A stretch of DNA of 64,000 bases from Sphingomonas sp. LY29. Lineage in GTDB: Bacteria > Pseudomonadota > Alphaproteobacteria > Sphingomonadales > Sphingomonadaceae. The notes under the pieces are model-generated. The model did not search any database. It was not told the DNA's origin and saw only the letters and a list, made by a program, of their open reading frames with translations. Shown here piece after piece: positions 49,640 through 59,689 of this stretch. The stretch is from contig NZ_CP141587.1 in assembly GCF_035593985.1 (NCBI RefSeq), forward strand, positions 806,001 through 870,000, written 5' to 3'. Every line of letters starts with the position of its first letter. Position 1 is the stretch's first letter. The translations under genes and the position numbers were made by a program.

Positions 49640-50859
49640 CCCTCGACGAGGCGAAGGCGCGCGACGCCGCCGATCCGCTGCGCCACTGCCGCGATCGCTT
49701 CGCGCTTCCCGACGGCATCATCTACCTCGACGGCAACAGTCTTGGCGCGCTTCCCCGCTCAACCGCGCCTGCGGTCGCGGACCTGGTCGAGCGACAGTGG
49801 GGCGAGCACCTCATCACCAGCTGGAACCGCCACCGCTGGATCGAGGCGCCTCGCCGGCTGAGCGCCAAGCTCGCCCCCCTGATCGGCGCGGCACCTACCG
49901 AGATCGCCGTCTGCGATTCGACGTCGGTAAATCTATTTAAGCTGCTCGGCGCCGTTCTTTCGGCCCGACCGGGACGGCGGACGATCCTCACCGAAGCAGG
50001 TAACTTTCCCACCGATCTGTATATCGCCGAGGGCGTTGCCGGCCTAATTCCCGAGGCGCACGTTAAGGCTGTCGAGCGAGACGACCTCGAAGGCGCGCTC
50101 GACGATGACGTTGCGGTCCTGATGCTGACCCACGTCGATTATCGGAGCGGCGCGCGGCACGACATGGCAGCGCTCAGCGCCGCAGCGACATCGACCGGTG
50201 CGCTTAGCCTGTGGGACCTGTCGCACAGTGCGGGCGCATTGGCGCTTGATCTCAACGGATCGGGGGCAGATCTCGCGGTCGGGTGCGGGTACAAATATCT
50301 GAACGGGGGTCCCGGCGCGCCGGCGTTCCTGTTCGTCGCCGATCGCCATCAGGCCGAAATGTCGTCGCCGATCCGCGGCTGGATGGGGCACGCCTCCCCC
50401 TTCGCATTCGACGCCGACTATCAGCCGGTCGCGGGCATCGACCGTTTCCTTGCCGGGACGCCATCGATCGTCGCGATGACGGCATTGGAGCAAGGGATCG
50501 ATAGCTTTGGCGATGTGGGCATGTCGATCGTCGAGGACAAAGCCGCCGCGCTGACCGACTATTTCATCGATCGGGTCAGTGAGGAAGCACCGTCGCTGGC
50601 GCTCGCTTCACCGCGACGGGCTGAGGATCGCGGGAGCCATGTCTCGCTCCGCCATCCAAACGCCTATGCCGTCATGCAGGCGCTGATCGCTCGCGGAGTC
50701 ATCGGCGACGTTCGCATGCCCGACTTGATTCGCTTCGGCTTCGCGCCGCTTTATAACGGCTTCGAAGATGCATGGCGCGCGGCCGCGATCCTTGGCGAGG
50801 TGATCGCTCAGGAAAGCTGGCGCGACCCCGCCTACGAGGTTCGCGCCGCCGTCATTTGA
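49636..50859 (+). CDS. kynU: Kynureninase
   Basis: 407 aa from a GTG that overlaps the dcd stop. PLP enzyme cleaving kynurenine or 3-hydroxykynurenine in tryptophan breakdown. Segments: [71 protein letters not shown] and [20 protein letters not shown] (PLP-binding Lys). No tryptophan dioxygenase or formamidase gene lies alongside. It is unusual that a tryptophan-catabolic gene is translationally coupled to dcd. Confidence 0.94.
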   Translation: MTLDEAKARDAADPLRHCRDRFALPDGIIYLDGNSLGALPRSTAPAVADLVERQWGEHLITSWNRHRWIEAPRRLSAKLAPLIGAAPTEIAVCDSTSVNLFKLLGAVLSARPGRRTILTEAGNFPTDLYIAEGVAGLIPEAHVKAVERDDLEGALDDDVAVLMLTHVDYRSGARHDMAALSAAATSTGALSLWDLSHSAGALALDLNGSGADLAVGCGYKYLNGGPGAPAFLFVADRHQAEMSSPIRGWMGHASPFAFDADYQPVAGIDRFLAGTPSIVAMTALEQGIDSFGDVGMSIVEDKAAALTDYFIDRVSEEAPSLALASPRRAEDRGSHVSLRHPNAYAVMQALIARGVIGDVRMPDLIRFGFAPLYNGFEDAWRAAAILGEVIAQESWRDPAYEVRAAVI

Positions 50860-51459
50860 TTAGCCCTGCGTCGACGGATCGCCGGCCAGCTTCGATCGCC
50901 CATGCCGGATCAGGTCGACCCAATCGGCAAGCGACGATGCGAAAGCCTTCACCAACTTGCCCAGCATCTCATCGTTGATCGTGCCGTCGGTGGCCAGCTT
51001 CTCGTCACTCACCATGCCCCAATAGGCCTCGGGCTGCTGCATCACGGGCATGTCAAGGAAAACGCAGCTTTGGCGGAGGTGGTGATTGGAGCCGAAGCCA
51101 CCGGTCATTCCCGGCGACGCGGAAAAAATGGCTGCGGGCTTCTTTGAGAAGACGCTCTTGCCGTACGGGCGCGACCCCACGTCGAGCGCGTTCTTCAACG
51201 CGCCGGTCATCGATCGATTATATTCGGGAGTTCCGAACAGGATGCCGTCGACCGGGCGAACCTCTTCGCGGAAGCGCTTCCACGCGACGGGCGTATCCGC
51301 GCCTTCGATGTCCTGGTTGTAGAGGGGGAGGTCGCCGATCGAGATCGCTTTCAGATCGAAGCGGTCCGTCCCCGCCTCCGCGATCGCGCGGCCGAGCCGT
51401 TCGTGGAAACTGTCCTTGCGGAGCGAGCCGCAGATGAAGCCGATGGTTGTTTTGGTCAT
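50860..51459 (-). CDS. NADPH-dependent FMN reductase family protein
   Basis: A 199 aa flavodoxin-fold protein: TIGFICGSLRKDSFHERLGR (phosphate-binding loop), FGTPEYNRSMTGALKNALD and PAAIFSASPGMTGGFGSNHH. It reduces FMN or quinone-type substrates with NADPH. It abuts the kynU stop on the opposite strand with no gap. Confidence 0.9.
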   Translation of the reverse strand: MTKTTIGFICGSLRKDSFHERLGRAIAEAGTDRFDLKAISIGDLPLYNQDIEGADTPVAWKRFREEVRPVDGILFGTPEYNRSMTGALKNALDVGSRPYGKSVFSKKPAAIFSASPGMTGGFGSNHHLRQSCVFLDMPVMQQPEAYWGMVSDEKLATDGTINDEMLGKLVKAFASSLADWVDLIRHGRSKLAGDPSTQG

Positions 51460-51493
51460 GGGATGACGAAGCGACGAACGGCGGCGATGTTCC

Positions 51494-52714
51494 CTAGGCC
51501 CCTTCGACCGTTCGCTTCGTTCCCACGAGCAGCGTCACGCACGCAATCAGGAGAAACGGCGTCAGGAACAGTCGGTGCCGTTGGCTAAATTCGAACCAGA
51601 TGCAGAACAGCAGGATATGCGCGACGCCCGCCAGAATCATGCGCGTGTTCGTCGATCGAGGAAACCGGATCATGGCAACGGCAGCGCAAATGAAAGCGAC
51701 CACTTCGGCGTAAGTCGGGGTCGCGCGGAGCAAGGAGGGATGAGACATGCGATGCTGCCCCGGAGCGAAGACAATCTGGTCCACAGCCCAGTTCGAGAGG
51801 ATCAGGCTTTTCGGCAATTTGGCCAAGCAGCGAACGACGTATCCAACTGGATCGGACCGAATGATCCGCCACGCCGCATCGCTCGCTTCCTTGGCCCCCG
51901 CCAATTCACCGCCCACGTAGAAAGCCGCAGGCGGCATCTGCCATTTCATCCCTCCGCCTGGGAGCGCACCCACCCACAGCGCCAAACCGCTGCTGGTCGT
52001 AATTGGGATGAAGCGATCGAAAACCAGTGCATTGCGCAACCACCATGGGGACATGGTCAGTCCCGCTACCACGGCCGCCATGACACTCGCTCGTAGCCAA
52101 TGTGTCTTCGACTGAAACGTTGGGAGAAGGACTAGAAAAGCGAGAACGAAGAACGGTGCGATAGCGGGTTGCGCGAGGATGGTCAGACCAGCGCACGCTC
52201 CCGCAATAATAGACCACTTCCATTGGTTGGCCTTCGCCCCCGTTTGAAACGCAACGATCGTGGCCAACATCAGGGCGATCACCAGCCCCTCCTTGTAGGC
52301 GAATGGCGCCATGAGCGCGATCGATGGCCATAGAAGGTAGAAGGCGCCAACGAGGACCGACAGATCTGGCCGCCCCCATTGCGTCACCAACCGGCCGAGC
52401 AATACCGCGGCGCAGAGATCGATGACGGAATTTAAGGCGGTCAGCGTCAGCGCTGTTAGGGGAACGATCGACCCGACTGCGGCCAGCAATAAGGGCAACG
52501 CCGGGGGAAACGACGCCGTCGGCAAAACGATCGGATCAGTAGACCCGCGAACTGCTAGACCGTCTCCAGCAATGATCGAGTGCGCCATTCGCAAGTAATT
52601 CTCGGCATCGCCGACAGGCTCCGTCCCCGAAACAAGCCAGAGCGTCACCAACCGCATCGCCAGCGCAATGCCGAGCGCCAGGACGAGGATTGAAGTCCGC
52701 CCCCACATCTTCAC
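51494..52714 (-). CDS. Multi-span glycosyltransferase family 39-like protein
   Basis: About 406 aa; GTG overlapping the RNase R stop, with an ATG two codons later. About ten transmembrane segments; an acidic pair in the first periplasmic loop (GTEPVGDAENYLRMAHSIIA) is the family's metal/donor-binding site. PMT/ArnT-type enzymes use polyprenyl-phosphate sugars to glycosylate lipids or proteins; the acceptor is unknown. It sits immediately downstream of rnr. Confidence 0.8.
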   Translation of the reverse strand: MKMWGRTSILVLALGIALAMRLVTLWLVSGTEPVGDAENYLRMAHSIIAGDGLAVRGSTDPIVLPTASFPPALPLLLAAVGSIVPLTALTLTALNSVIDLCAAVLLGRLVTQWGRPDLSVLVGAFYLLWPSIALMAPFAYKEGLVIALMLATIVAFQTGAKANQWKWSIIAGACAGLTILAQPAIAPFFVLAFLVLLPTFQSKTHWLRASVMAAVVAGLTMSPWWLRNALVFDRFIPITTSSGLALWVGALPGGGMKWQMPPAAFYVGGELAGAKEASDAAWRIIRSDPVGYVVRCLAKLPKSLILSNWAVDQIVFAPGQHRMSHPSLLRATPTYAEVVAFICAAVAMIRFPRSTNTRMILAGVAHILLFCIWFEFSQRHRLFLTPFLLIACVTLLVGTKRTVEGA

Positions 52715-54990
52715 TAACGGCGCTTGCCCTGATGACGGATGTTGGCGGGGCGGCCGCGCCTGGGCGAAACGCGGACGCGATCCTTTCGCGGAGACGAGCG
52801 AGGCGGCGCGGCAAACTTGCCTTCAGGAAGCTCAAAGCGAAGCGCGCCGCTCGCAGGATTGGCGTCCGCCAGCCTCAAGTCGATGTGCTGACCGACGCGG
52901 AAGGTTTCGCCGCTGTCGACGCCCACCAACGCCCGTGCGGCCTCATCGTAGCGGAAATATTCGTTGCCAAGGATCGCTGCGGGCACGAGGCCATCTCCAC
53001 CCAAGTCGGTCACGGTCGCAAAGAACCCGAACGGTTGGACGCCGGTGATGCGGCAACGCAGGATCTGGCCAACACGGTCGGCGAGGAAAGCGGCAACGTA
53101 GCGATCGACGGTGTCGCGCTCGGCCTCCATCGCGCGCCGTTCGAGCATCGAAATCTGCTCGCCGATGCGTGAAAAGTCTTCGGCATCGGACGGCGGGAGC
53201 CCGCCCTCGCCCAACCGGTAGGACGTCACCAGTGCTCGGTGGACCAAGAGGTCGGCGTAGCGACGGATGGGCGAAGTGAAGTGGGCGTAGCTGCCGAGCG
53301 ACAGGCCGAAGTGACCGAGCGGCTCCGGACCGTAGCGCGCCTGCATTTGCGTCCGCAGGACCTGCTCCATGATCTGCGGCCGCGCGTCATGTTCGGGACC
53401 GATCCGCTCCAGGACGCGATTGAAAGTGCCCGGCTTGATCACCTGACCAAGCGCGAATTCGATGTCGAACGTCGCCAGATATTCCTTGAGCGCGACCAGT
53501 TTCTCGCGGCCCGGCGCCTCGTGGATGCGATACATCACGGGCGCTTTCTTGCGCTCCAGCGCCTTCGCTGCGGCGACGTTCGCGGCGATCATGTAATCTT
53601 CGACGAGCCGGTGGGCATCGAGCCGCTCGCGGGGCGCGACCGAGAGAATGCGTCCCTTCTCATCGAGCACCACTCGTCGCTCCGGAAGATCGAGGTCGAG
53701 CGGCTCGCGCTTCTCGCGCGCCGAGAGAAGGGCGCGCCAGCACGCCCAGAGGGGCTTCAGCGCCGTCTCCACCAGTTCGGCATCGACCGGTCCGTCGGGC
53801 GCAGGCATCGAGCACGGCGACGAGGCGACGTCGACCTTGTCCTCGATCGCGGCATCGTAGGCGGCCTGCGCGTCTTCGTAGGCGATATTCGAGGCGACGA
53901 TGATTTTCGCCCGGACAAAGCGCCACGCCTTCAGGCCGCCGTCCTTCCCGACATGGAGGTGGCACACCAATGCCGCACGGACCTCGCCTTCCTTGAGCGA
54001 GCAAATGCCGGATGAAAGCTCGTGGGGAAGCATCGGGATGACCCGGTCTGGAAAGTAGATGCTGTTGCCCCGCGCGCGCGCCTCGCGGTCGAGCTCGCTG
54101 CCGGGGCGAACATAGAAGCTGACATCGGCGATCGCGACGATCGCATCCCACCCGTCGCCGTCCTCGCGCGCGGCCGCCCAGATCGCGTCGTCATGATCGC
54201 GCGCATCCTCGGGATCGATCGCGACGATCGGCAGATGCGTCAAATCCTCGCGGTCGTCACCAATCAGGAGGCCTGCGGCGCGGGTCGCTTCCTCGATCGC
54301 CTCGGGCCGAAATTCGTCGCGCAGCCCGTGCTTGTGGATCGCGATCATCGAAAAACTGCGCGGCGCGAATGGATCGCCCAGGATCGCGTCGATCCGCGCG
54401 GTCACCCTTGGTGGTCGGCCCGACGGCTCGGCCAGCACCAGGTCGCCCGGTTGTGCGTCCTTCAAGTCGGCGATCATCAGTTCGCGCCGCTCGCGCTTGT
54501 CGACCGGGGTAAGGAAGTGACGGTCGCCCTCCTTGCGCACAACGCCGAGCACGAGGTCCGCCGACTTTTCGAGCTTCTTCATAACGTGGGCGACGTGCCC
54601 GTTCCCGGCTTCCTCCGTCCGGGCAAGGATGCGGTCGTTGAGCGTCAGAGCGGATCGCCGGCTGCGCTCGATTACGCGCAGTCGCGGTGCGGGCGTGTCG
54701 GCGTGCCAACTTTCGGGGATGGCGAGGACCTGCCCGTCGTCCACGGACACGACGCGAAGGACGGTCACGCGGGGAATGCCGCCCGACTTGTGGAAGGCGC
54801 GTCCCGGGGCGGAGTCGATCAGCCCTTCGTCGGCCATGTCCTTGAGCAGAGCCTTGAGCATGACCTTGTCATGCCCGTGCAGGCCGAATGCCCGCGCGAT
54901 CTCGCGCTTGCCGGCAGGCTGGCCCGACTGTTCGATGAATTCGAGGATTTGCTTGGGGGTCGGAAGACCCGGCGCGGATTTGCGAGGCAT
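52714..54990 (-). CDS. rnr: Ribonuclease R
   Basis: 758 aa. 3'-5' exoribonuclease with N-terminal winged helix, two cold-shock domains, the RNB catalytic core (IDPEDARDHDDAIWAA, with the Asp residues that bind magnesium) and a C-terminal S1 domain (GQILRCRITGVQPFGFFATV). The final tail is basic (RKDRVRVSPRRGRPANIRHQ). Degrades structured RNA. Preceded by a 12-bp perfect hairpin separating it from the S8 gene. Confidence 0.95.
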   Translation of the reverse strand: MPRKSAPGLPTPKQILEFIEQSGQPAGKREIARAFGLHGHDKVMLKALLKDMADEGLIDSAPGRAFHKSGGIPRVTVLRVVSVDDGQVLAIPESWHADTPAPRLRVIERSRRSALTLNDRILARTEEAGNGHVAHVMKKLEKSADLVLGVVRKEGDRHFLTPVDKRERRELMIADLKDAQPGDLVLAEPSGRPPRVTARIDAILGDPFAPRSFSMIAIHKHGLRDEFRPEAIEEATRAAGLLIGDDREDLTHLPIVAIDPEDARDHDDAIWAAAREDGDGWDAIVAIADVSFYVRPGSELDREARARGNSIYFPDRVIPMLPHELSSGICSLKEGEVRAALVCHLHVGKDGGLKAWRFVRAKIIVASNIAYEDAQAAYDAAIEDKVDVASSPCSMPAPDGPVDAELVETALKPLWACWRALLSAREKREPLDLDLPERRVVLDEKGRILSVAPRERLDAHRLVEDYMIAANVAAAKALERKKAPVMYRIHEAPGREKLVALKEYLATFDIEFALGQVIKPGTFNRVLERIGPEHDARPQIMEQVLRTQMQARYGPEPLGHFGLSLGSYAHFTSPIRRYADLLVHRALVTSYRLGEGGLPPSDAEDFSRIGEQISMLERRAMEAERDTVDRYVAAFLADRVGQILRCRITGVQPFGFFATVTDLGGDGLVPAAILGNEYFRYDEAARALVGVDSGETFRVGQHIDLRLADANPASGALRFELPEGKFAAPPRSSPRKDRVRVSPRRGRPANIRHQGKRR

Positions 54991-55021
54991 GTCGCGACCC
55001 TAGCGCCCATTGTTCGCGATG

Positions 55022-55060
55022 CGAAGCAGTCTACCCGCGCATGGCGAATAGACTGCTTCG
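55022..55060. terminator. 12-bp hairpin between rnr and the S8 peptidase gene
   Basis: CGAAGCAGTCTA and TAGACTGCTTCG pair perfectly around a 15-base loop, just 3' of the S8 peptidase stop. No U tract follows, so it may be a rho-dependent terminator or processing hairpin. Confidence 0.55.
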
Positions 55061-55072
55061 TCGCAAGATCGA

Positions 55073-56182
55073 TTAGCGGATGCCGATGCGATCCGGGTTG
55101 CCGTCGGGATCGCCCGACACGGCGCCGCCGTCGCGGACGGCCCCGGTCATCAGGATACCCGCGAGATGCGGGGCAGCCATCGACGTTCCCGACAGGGTGG
55201 CATAACCGCCATCCTTGTAGGTCGACTTGATGCTCGCGCCCGGTTCCGCCCAATCGACGGGCGGATTGCCGTAGTTGGAGAATGACGCCCACACCTTGCC
55301 TTTGGCATAGGCCGAGACGGTGTAGACATTCGTCCCGTTGGCGCGTGCCGGGCTGTGGTTGTTGGCATCGTCGCTCTCGTTGCCGGCGGCGAGGACGAAC
55401 TTCACGCCCGTCGCGGCGGCCGCGACCACGGCATTGTCGAGCAGCGTCGAAACGCCGCCGCCAAGGCTCATGTTCGCGACATCGCCCGATGCGCCGTTGG
55501 CACCGACATAGTCGACACCGGCGATGACGTCGGCGTTGGAGCCGCTGCCTCGACGATCGAGGACGCGGATCGCGACGACCGGTGCACCCGGCGCAACGCC
55601 GACGACGCCGACCGAATTGTTGCGCGCGGCGATGGTGCCGGCGACGTGGCTTCCGTGACCGTTGCCGTCATCGGGCGAGGTGTCGCGGATGAAGCTGCGG
55701 CTGCGGCCGACATCGACGTTGAGGTCGGGATGGGTCAGGTCGACACCGGTATCGATCACCCAGGCAGTACGCCCGGAAACGGGCACGCCCGGACCACCGA
55801 CGTCGGTGACGCCCCAATCGGTCACCTGACCCGTGGTCGTCCCGCCACCACCGGGCTTGCCCTGATAGCTGACTTCCATGATCTGGTTGCGCTCGCACCC
55901 TGCGACGTTCGCATTGTTGCGGCGAAGCTGCGCGACGTGACTGGAGGCGTTCTCCGTCGGCATCTTGACCGCGAAACCCTTGATCGTGTTGCCGTAGACA
56001 TGGATCAGCGCGCCGCCGGAATTGCCGACGGCCTTGCTGGCCTCGGCACGGACGTTGCCGCGCGCGACCGACGGCGAGAATGCGCAGACATATTCGTTGG
56101 CAATGAAGCGCGGAGCGGCGCTGGCGGCACTGGCGCCGAAGACAGCCGTCGACACCAACAACGCGGAAGCAATCAATCGCAT
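55073..56182 (-). CDS. S8 family serine peptidase (subtilisin-like), exported
   Basis: 369 aa from the ATG giving MRLIASALLVSTAVFGASAA, a signal peptide. After a prodomain (EYVCAFSPSVARGNV ... KGFAVKMP) comes the catalytic triad: AWVIDTGVDLTHPDL (Asp), DGNGHGSHVAGTIA (His), SGTSMAAPHLAG (Ser), with oxyanion Asn in AGNESDDANN. Secreted or periplasmic endopeptidase. The gene ends shortly after the Ser motif, as is usual for compact members. Confidence 0.93.
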   Translation of the reverse strand: MRLIASALLVSTAVFGASAASAAPRFIANEYVCAFSPSVARGNVRAEASKAVGNSGGALIHVYGNTIKGFAVKMPTENASSHVAQLRRNNANVAGCERNQIMEVSYQGKPGGGGTTTGQVTDWGVTDVGGPGVPVSGRTAWVIDTGVDLTHPDLNVDVGRSRSFIRDTSPDDGNGHGSHVAGTIAARNNSVGVVGVAPGAPVVAIRVLDRRGSGSNADVIAGVDYVGANGASGDVANMSLGGGVSTLLDNAVVAAAATGVKFVLAAGNESDDANNHSPARANGTNVYTVSAYAKGKVWASFSNYGNPPVDWAEPGASIKSTYKDGGYATLSGTSMAAPHLAGILMTGAVRDGGAVSGDPDGNPDRIGIR

Positions 56183-56276
56183 GTTCAACCCCCCTGTTTC
56201 CCTTTTGGAACACATTAAAGTCAGCCTCGAAATTCAGCTTGTCAATCGGCAATATCCTGTTGAATTACCATGACGT

Positions 56277-57698
56277 TTACTGCGCTGCCGGAGGCGCTAC
56301 CCAAGGCTTGAACGCGCCACCCGGAACCGCGGAGGCGACGGGACTTTCATAGCCGTTTTTGCTCACGGACGAGACGCCAAAGACCCAGTCGTCGACGCGA
56401 ACGCCTTTCAGGACGACGTCGCAGATCAAATCGGTTTCCGACGCGCCGGCAGTCACGATCGGCGGTGGGAAACAACCATTCCCGATTGGGACGCTCCGCC
56501 CATCGACGACCAGATTCTGTTGCCAGAGATTCGAGTCCGTTCGCCGCCACCGGACGACATATCGCGCGGCACCGACAACGCGTGGAAAGGTGATGGTCGT
56601 ATCGGTACTGACCGCTCCCTCGACCTTTGGCTCGGTCGGCGGCGGGGCGCTCGCCAGCGCGGCCAGGGCGGCGACGTTGAGCCGGGTAACCTTGGCGAGA
56701 TACGGAAAATCCATCTCGTCGATCGTGTCGCCGAACTTGGTACCGTTTTCGGTGCGCAAATCCTGGTGCTGGTGATCGTAATCCTCGACCGCGACCGAGA
56801 AGCGCACCGCCGGAAATCCGGCGTTGAGAAATTCGGTATGATCGCCGCCACGGCCGAAGCGGTCGTTCCGCCACACCTGCATCACGTCGAGCCCGATCTG
56901 TGGCAGGCGCTCGGCAAGGGTGTCGAGGTAGCGCGAAATGTTGCGCGACGGGCTGTCGTTCTCGCCGCCCAGGCTCCGTTGTGCCGCGGCCAATCCCTCA
57001 CGCCCCTGCCAGCGCGGCCCTTCGGAAAAGACCCGCACGGTCTTGTCGTTGCAGACCTTGTCGGACCCGCAACTGTTGCCGATGATGTCGTTGTTCAGGT
57101 TGGCGATCACGTTCCAGCCCTGCGCCTTGGCGTAGTCGGCCAGGATCTTGCCGCCCAGCAGCCCCTGCTCTTCCCCCGATAAAGCGGCATAGACGATCGT
57201 GCCCGCGAATTTGTGCTTCGACAGCACCCGCGCCGCTTCCAGCGTTGCCGCGGTGCCCGATCCGTCGTCGTTCGCACCTGGCGCGTCCTTGGTGAAGTCC
57301 ATGACGTCGGTGACCCGACTGTCGATGTGCCCAGTGATGATGACGACGTCGTTCGGCCGCTCGGTCCCGCGCTGGATCGCGACCGCGTTGCACACCTTGG
57401 TCGGGGTCGGGACTCGCCGTCCGGTGACGGTGTCGCACGTCTGGAGCGTGGTGAGGCCGAGTCGTTTCATCTCCGCCTCGGCCCAGCGAACCGACGCGCC
57501 GATGCCTCGCTTGGGGTCGCTCTGCGACGACAAGGTGTGCCGCGTTCCGAAGCTCACCATCTTTTCGATGTCGCGCTTCAGCCGCGCCTGATCGACCTTG
57601 CCGCTGATCTCGACCAGCCGCCGGTCCTGTGGGGCGGCTTGCGCCAGCGCGGTGCCCGATACCGACAGCATCAGCAGGGTAAGCGGAATATTACGCAT
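56277..57698 (-). CDS. M28 family zinc aminopeptidase, exported
   Basis: 473 aa with signal peptide (PLTLLMLSVSGTALAQAAPQ). M28 zinc ligands and catalytic Glu in ITGHIDSR, GANDDGSGTAATLEAARVL and ALSGEEQGLLGGKILAD; NLNNDIIGN gives another ligand and GGDHTEFLNAGFPAVRFS the last His. The C-terminal third is beta-rich with fibronectin-III-like character. Releases N-terminal residues from peptides outside the cytoplasm. Near the S8 peptidase, so both may serve peptide use. Confidence 0.92.
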   Translation of the reverse strand: MRNIPLTLLMLSVSGTALAQAAPQDRRLVEISGKVDQARLKRDIEKMVSFGTRHTLSSQSDPKRGIGASVRWAEAEMKRLGLTTLQTCDTVTGRRVPTPTKVCNAVAIQRGTERPNDVVIITGHIDSRVTDVMDFTKDAPGANDDGSGTAATLEAARVLSKHKFAGTIVYAALSGEEQGLLGGKILADYAKAQGWNVIANLNNDIIGNSCGSDKVCNDKTVRVFSEGPRWQGREGLAAAQRSLGGENDSPSRNISRYLDTLAERLPQIGLDVMQVWRNDRFGRGGDHTEFLNAGFPAVRFSVAVEDYDHQHQDLRTENGTKFGDTIDEMDFPYLAKVTRLNVAALAALASAPPPTEPKVEGAVSTDTTITFPRVVGAARYVVRWRRTDSNLWQQNLVVDGRSVPIGNGCFPPPIVTAGASETDLICDVVLKGVRVDDWVFGVSSVSKNGYESPVASAVPGGAFKPWVAPPAAQ

Positions 57699-57789
57699 GC
57701 ATCATCTCCTTGGCCTCGCACGCTGGCATTCGGAAACGCGCTTGGCTAGGGCACGGCCAAATCAAACATCAGGTGTCGAGGATATCCCC

Positions 57790-59289
57790 ATGCGTAGCAT
57801 CGAGCATTTCATCAACGGCAGCAGCGTCGCCGACTCCGCGCGGTCGAGCGACGTGTGGAACCCGAGCCAAGGCGAAGTGCAGGCGACCGTCGGCCTTGGC
57901 ACCGCCGCGACGCTGGAAAAGGCGATGGACGCCGCCCGCGCCGCGCAGCCGAGCTGGGCCGCGACCAATCCGCAGCGCCGCGCCCGTGTCATGTTCAATT
58001 TCAAGGCGCTGGTCGAAGCGCACATGGACGAACTCGCCGAGACGCTGTCGAGCGAGCATGGCAAGGTCATCGCCGACGCCAAGGGCGACATCCAGCGCGG
58101 GCTCGAGGTCATCGAATTCTGCTGCGGGATCCCGCACGCGTTGAAGGGCGAATATACCCAGGGCGCCGGACCCGGCATCGACGTCTATTCGATGCGCCAG
58201 CCGCTCGGGATCGGCGCGGGCATCACCCCGTTCAACTTCCCAGCGATGATCCCGATGTGGATGTTCGGCGTCGCCATCGCCACCGGGAACGCCTTCATCC
58301 TGAAGCCGTCGGAGCGCGATCCCTCGGTACCGGTGCGCCTGGCCGAACTGATGAAGGAAGCGGGCCTTCCCGACGGAATCCTCAACGTCGTCCACGGCGA
58401 CAAGGAAATGGTCGATGCGATCCTCGACCATGACGACATCAAGGCGGTCAGCTTCGTCGGATCGTCGGACATCGCGCAATATATCTACAGCCGCGGCACC
58501 GCCAACGGGAAGCGAGTGCAGGCGTTCGGCGGCGCGAAAAACCATGGCATCGTCATGCCCGACGCGGACCTCGACCAGGTCGTCAACGATCTCGCCGGTG
58601 CGGCCTTCGGATCTGCCGGCGAGCGCTGCATGGCCTTGCCGGTGGTCGTCCCCGTCGGCGACGAGACCGCCGCGCGCCTGCGCGAGAAACTGGTGCCGGC
58701 GATCGAGAAGCTTCAGGTCGGTATCTCGACCGATCCTGACGCGCATTACGGCCCGGTCGTGAATGAAGCGCACAAGCGCAAGGTCGAGAATTACATTCAG
58801 ATGTGCGCCGACGAAGGCGGCGAGCTCGTCGTCGATGGACGCGGCTTCACGCTTCAAGGGCATGAGAAAGGCTTCTTCGTCGGCCCGACCCTGTTCGATC
58901 ACGTCAAGCCGCACTTCCAGAGCTACCAGGAGGAAATCTTCGGTCCGGTGCTGCAGATGGTCCGCGCCGACACCTTTGAGGAGGCCGTGCGCCTGCCGAG
59001 CGAGCATCCCTACGGCAACGGCGTCGCGATCTTCACCCGCAACGGCCATGCCGCACGCGAATTCGCGGCGCGGGTCAACGTCGGCATGGTCGGCATCAAC
59101 GTCCCGATCCCGGTGCCGGTCGCCTATCACACCTTCGGCGGCTGGAAGCGCTCGGGCTTCGGCGACACCAATCAGCACGGCATGGAAGGCGTGAAGTTCT
59201 GGACCAAGGTCAAGACGATCACGCAGCGCTGGCCCGACGGCGGCGTCGGCGAACTCGCTAACGCCTTCGTCATCCCGACGATGGGGTAG
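57790..59289 (+). CDS. mmsA: CoA-acylating methylmalonate-semialdehyde dehydrogenase
   Basis: 499 aa from the ATG at 57790 (upstream in-frame ATGs lie in the divergent M28 gene's 5' end). Oxidises methylmalonate or malonate semialdehyde to propionyl- or acetyl-CoA, the last valine-specific step. Segments: GITPFNFPAMIPMWMFGVAI, FGGAKNHGIVMPDADLD, GSAGERCMALPVVVPVG (Cys nucleophile) and YHTFGGWKRSGFGDTNQHG. The first gene of the valine-type cluster. Confidence 0.95.
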   Translation: MRSIEHFINGSSVADSARSSDVWNPSQGEVQATVGLGTAATLEKAMDAARAAQPSWAATNPQRRARVMFNFKALVEAHMDELAETLSSEHGKVIADAKGDIQRGLEVIEFCCGIPHALKGEYTQGAGPGIDVYSMRQPLGIGAGITPFNFPAMIPMWMFGVAIATGNAFILKPSERDPSVPVRLAELMKEAGLPDGILNVVHGDKEMVDAILDHDDIKAVSFVGSSDIAQYIYSRGTANGKRVQAFGGAKNHGIVMPDADLDQVVNDLAGAAFGSAGERCMALPVVVPVGDETAARLREKLVPAIEKLQVGISTDPDAHYGPVVNEAHKRKVENYIQMCADEGGELVVDGRGFTLQGHEKGFFVGPTLFDHVKPHFQSYQEEIFGPVLQMVRADTFEEAVRLPSEHPYGNGVAIFTRNGHAAREFAARVNVGMVGINVPIPVPVAYHTFGGWKRSGFGDTNQHGMEGVKFWTKVKTITQRWPDGGVGELANAFVIPTMG

Positions 59290-59290
59290 C

Positions 59291-59689
59291 ATGATCGCTC
59301 GACGACGAACCTCCGGCACCTCCCCGTTCGAAGCAGCGTTCGGCTTTTCGCGCGCTGTCCGGATGGGGAACCGGATTGTCGTGTCGGGCACTGCTCCGGT
59401 CGAGGCAGACGGATCGTCCATGGCAGGTGACGCGGCGACGCAGGCCCGGCGCTGCTTCGCCATCATCGGGCAGGCGATCGACGATCTTGGCGGCACGCTG
59501 AGCGACGTCGTTCGGACTCGCATGTACATCGTCGATCCCGACGACGCCGAAGCCGTCGGCGCCGTGCATGGAGAGCTATTCGGCGACGTTCGGCCTGCCG
59601 CGACGATGGTCGTGGTTGCGGCACTGCTTCGTCCCGAATGGCGCATCGAAATTGAGGCAGAGGCGTTGGTTGGGGATGAGACAGTCTAA
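59291..59689 (+). CDS. RidA family protein
   Basis: 132 aa. RidA/YjgF-type trimer: SPFEAAFGFSRAVRMGNRIV, SGTAPVE, IGQAIDDLGGTLSDVVRTRM (family signature) and FGDVRPAATMVVVAALLRPE. The Arg of RxRMY-type deaminases is present (RTRMYI). It hydrolyses reactive enamine/imine products. Starts 1 base past the mmsA stop. Confidence 0.9.
   Translation: MIARRRTSGTSPFEAAFGFSRAVRMGNRIVVSGTAPVEADGSSMAGDAATQARRCFAIIGQAIDDLGGTLSDVVRTRMYIVDPDDAEAVGAVHGELFGDVRPAATMVVVAALLRPEWRIEIEAEALVGDETV

Noticed and set aside
54022..55230. 402 aa plus-strand ORF
   Set aside because: Antisense to rnr and the end of the S8 gene.
57769..59646. 625 aa minus-strand ORF, longer than the gene opposite
   Set aside because: Antisense to mmsA and ridA; the plus-strand products have complete catalytic motifs while this ORF has none.
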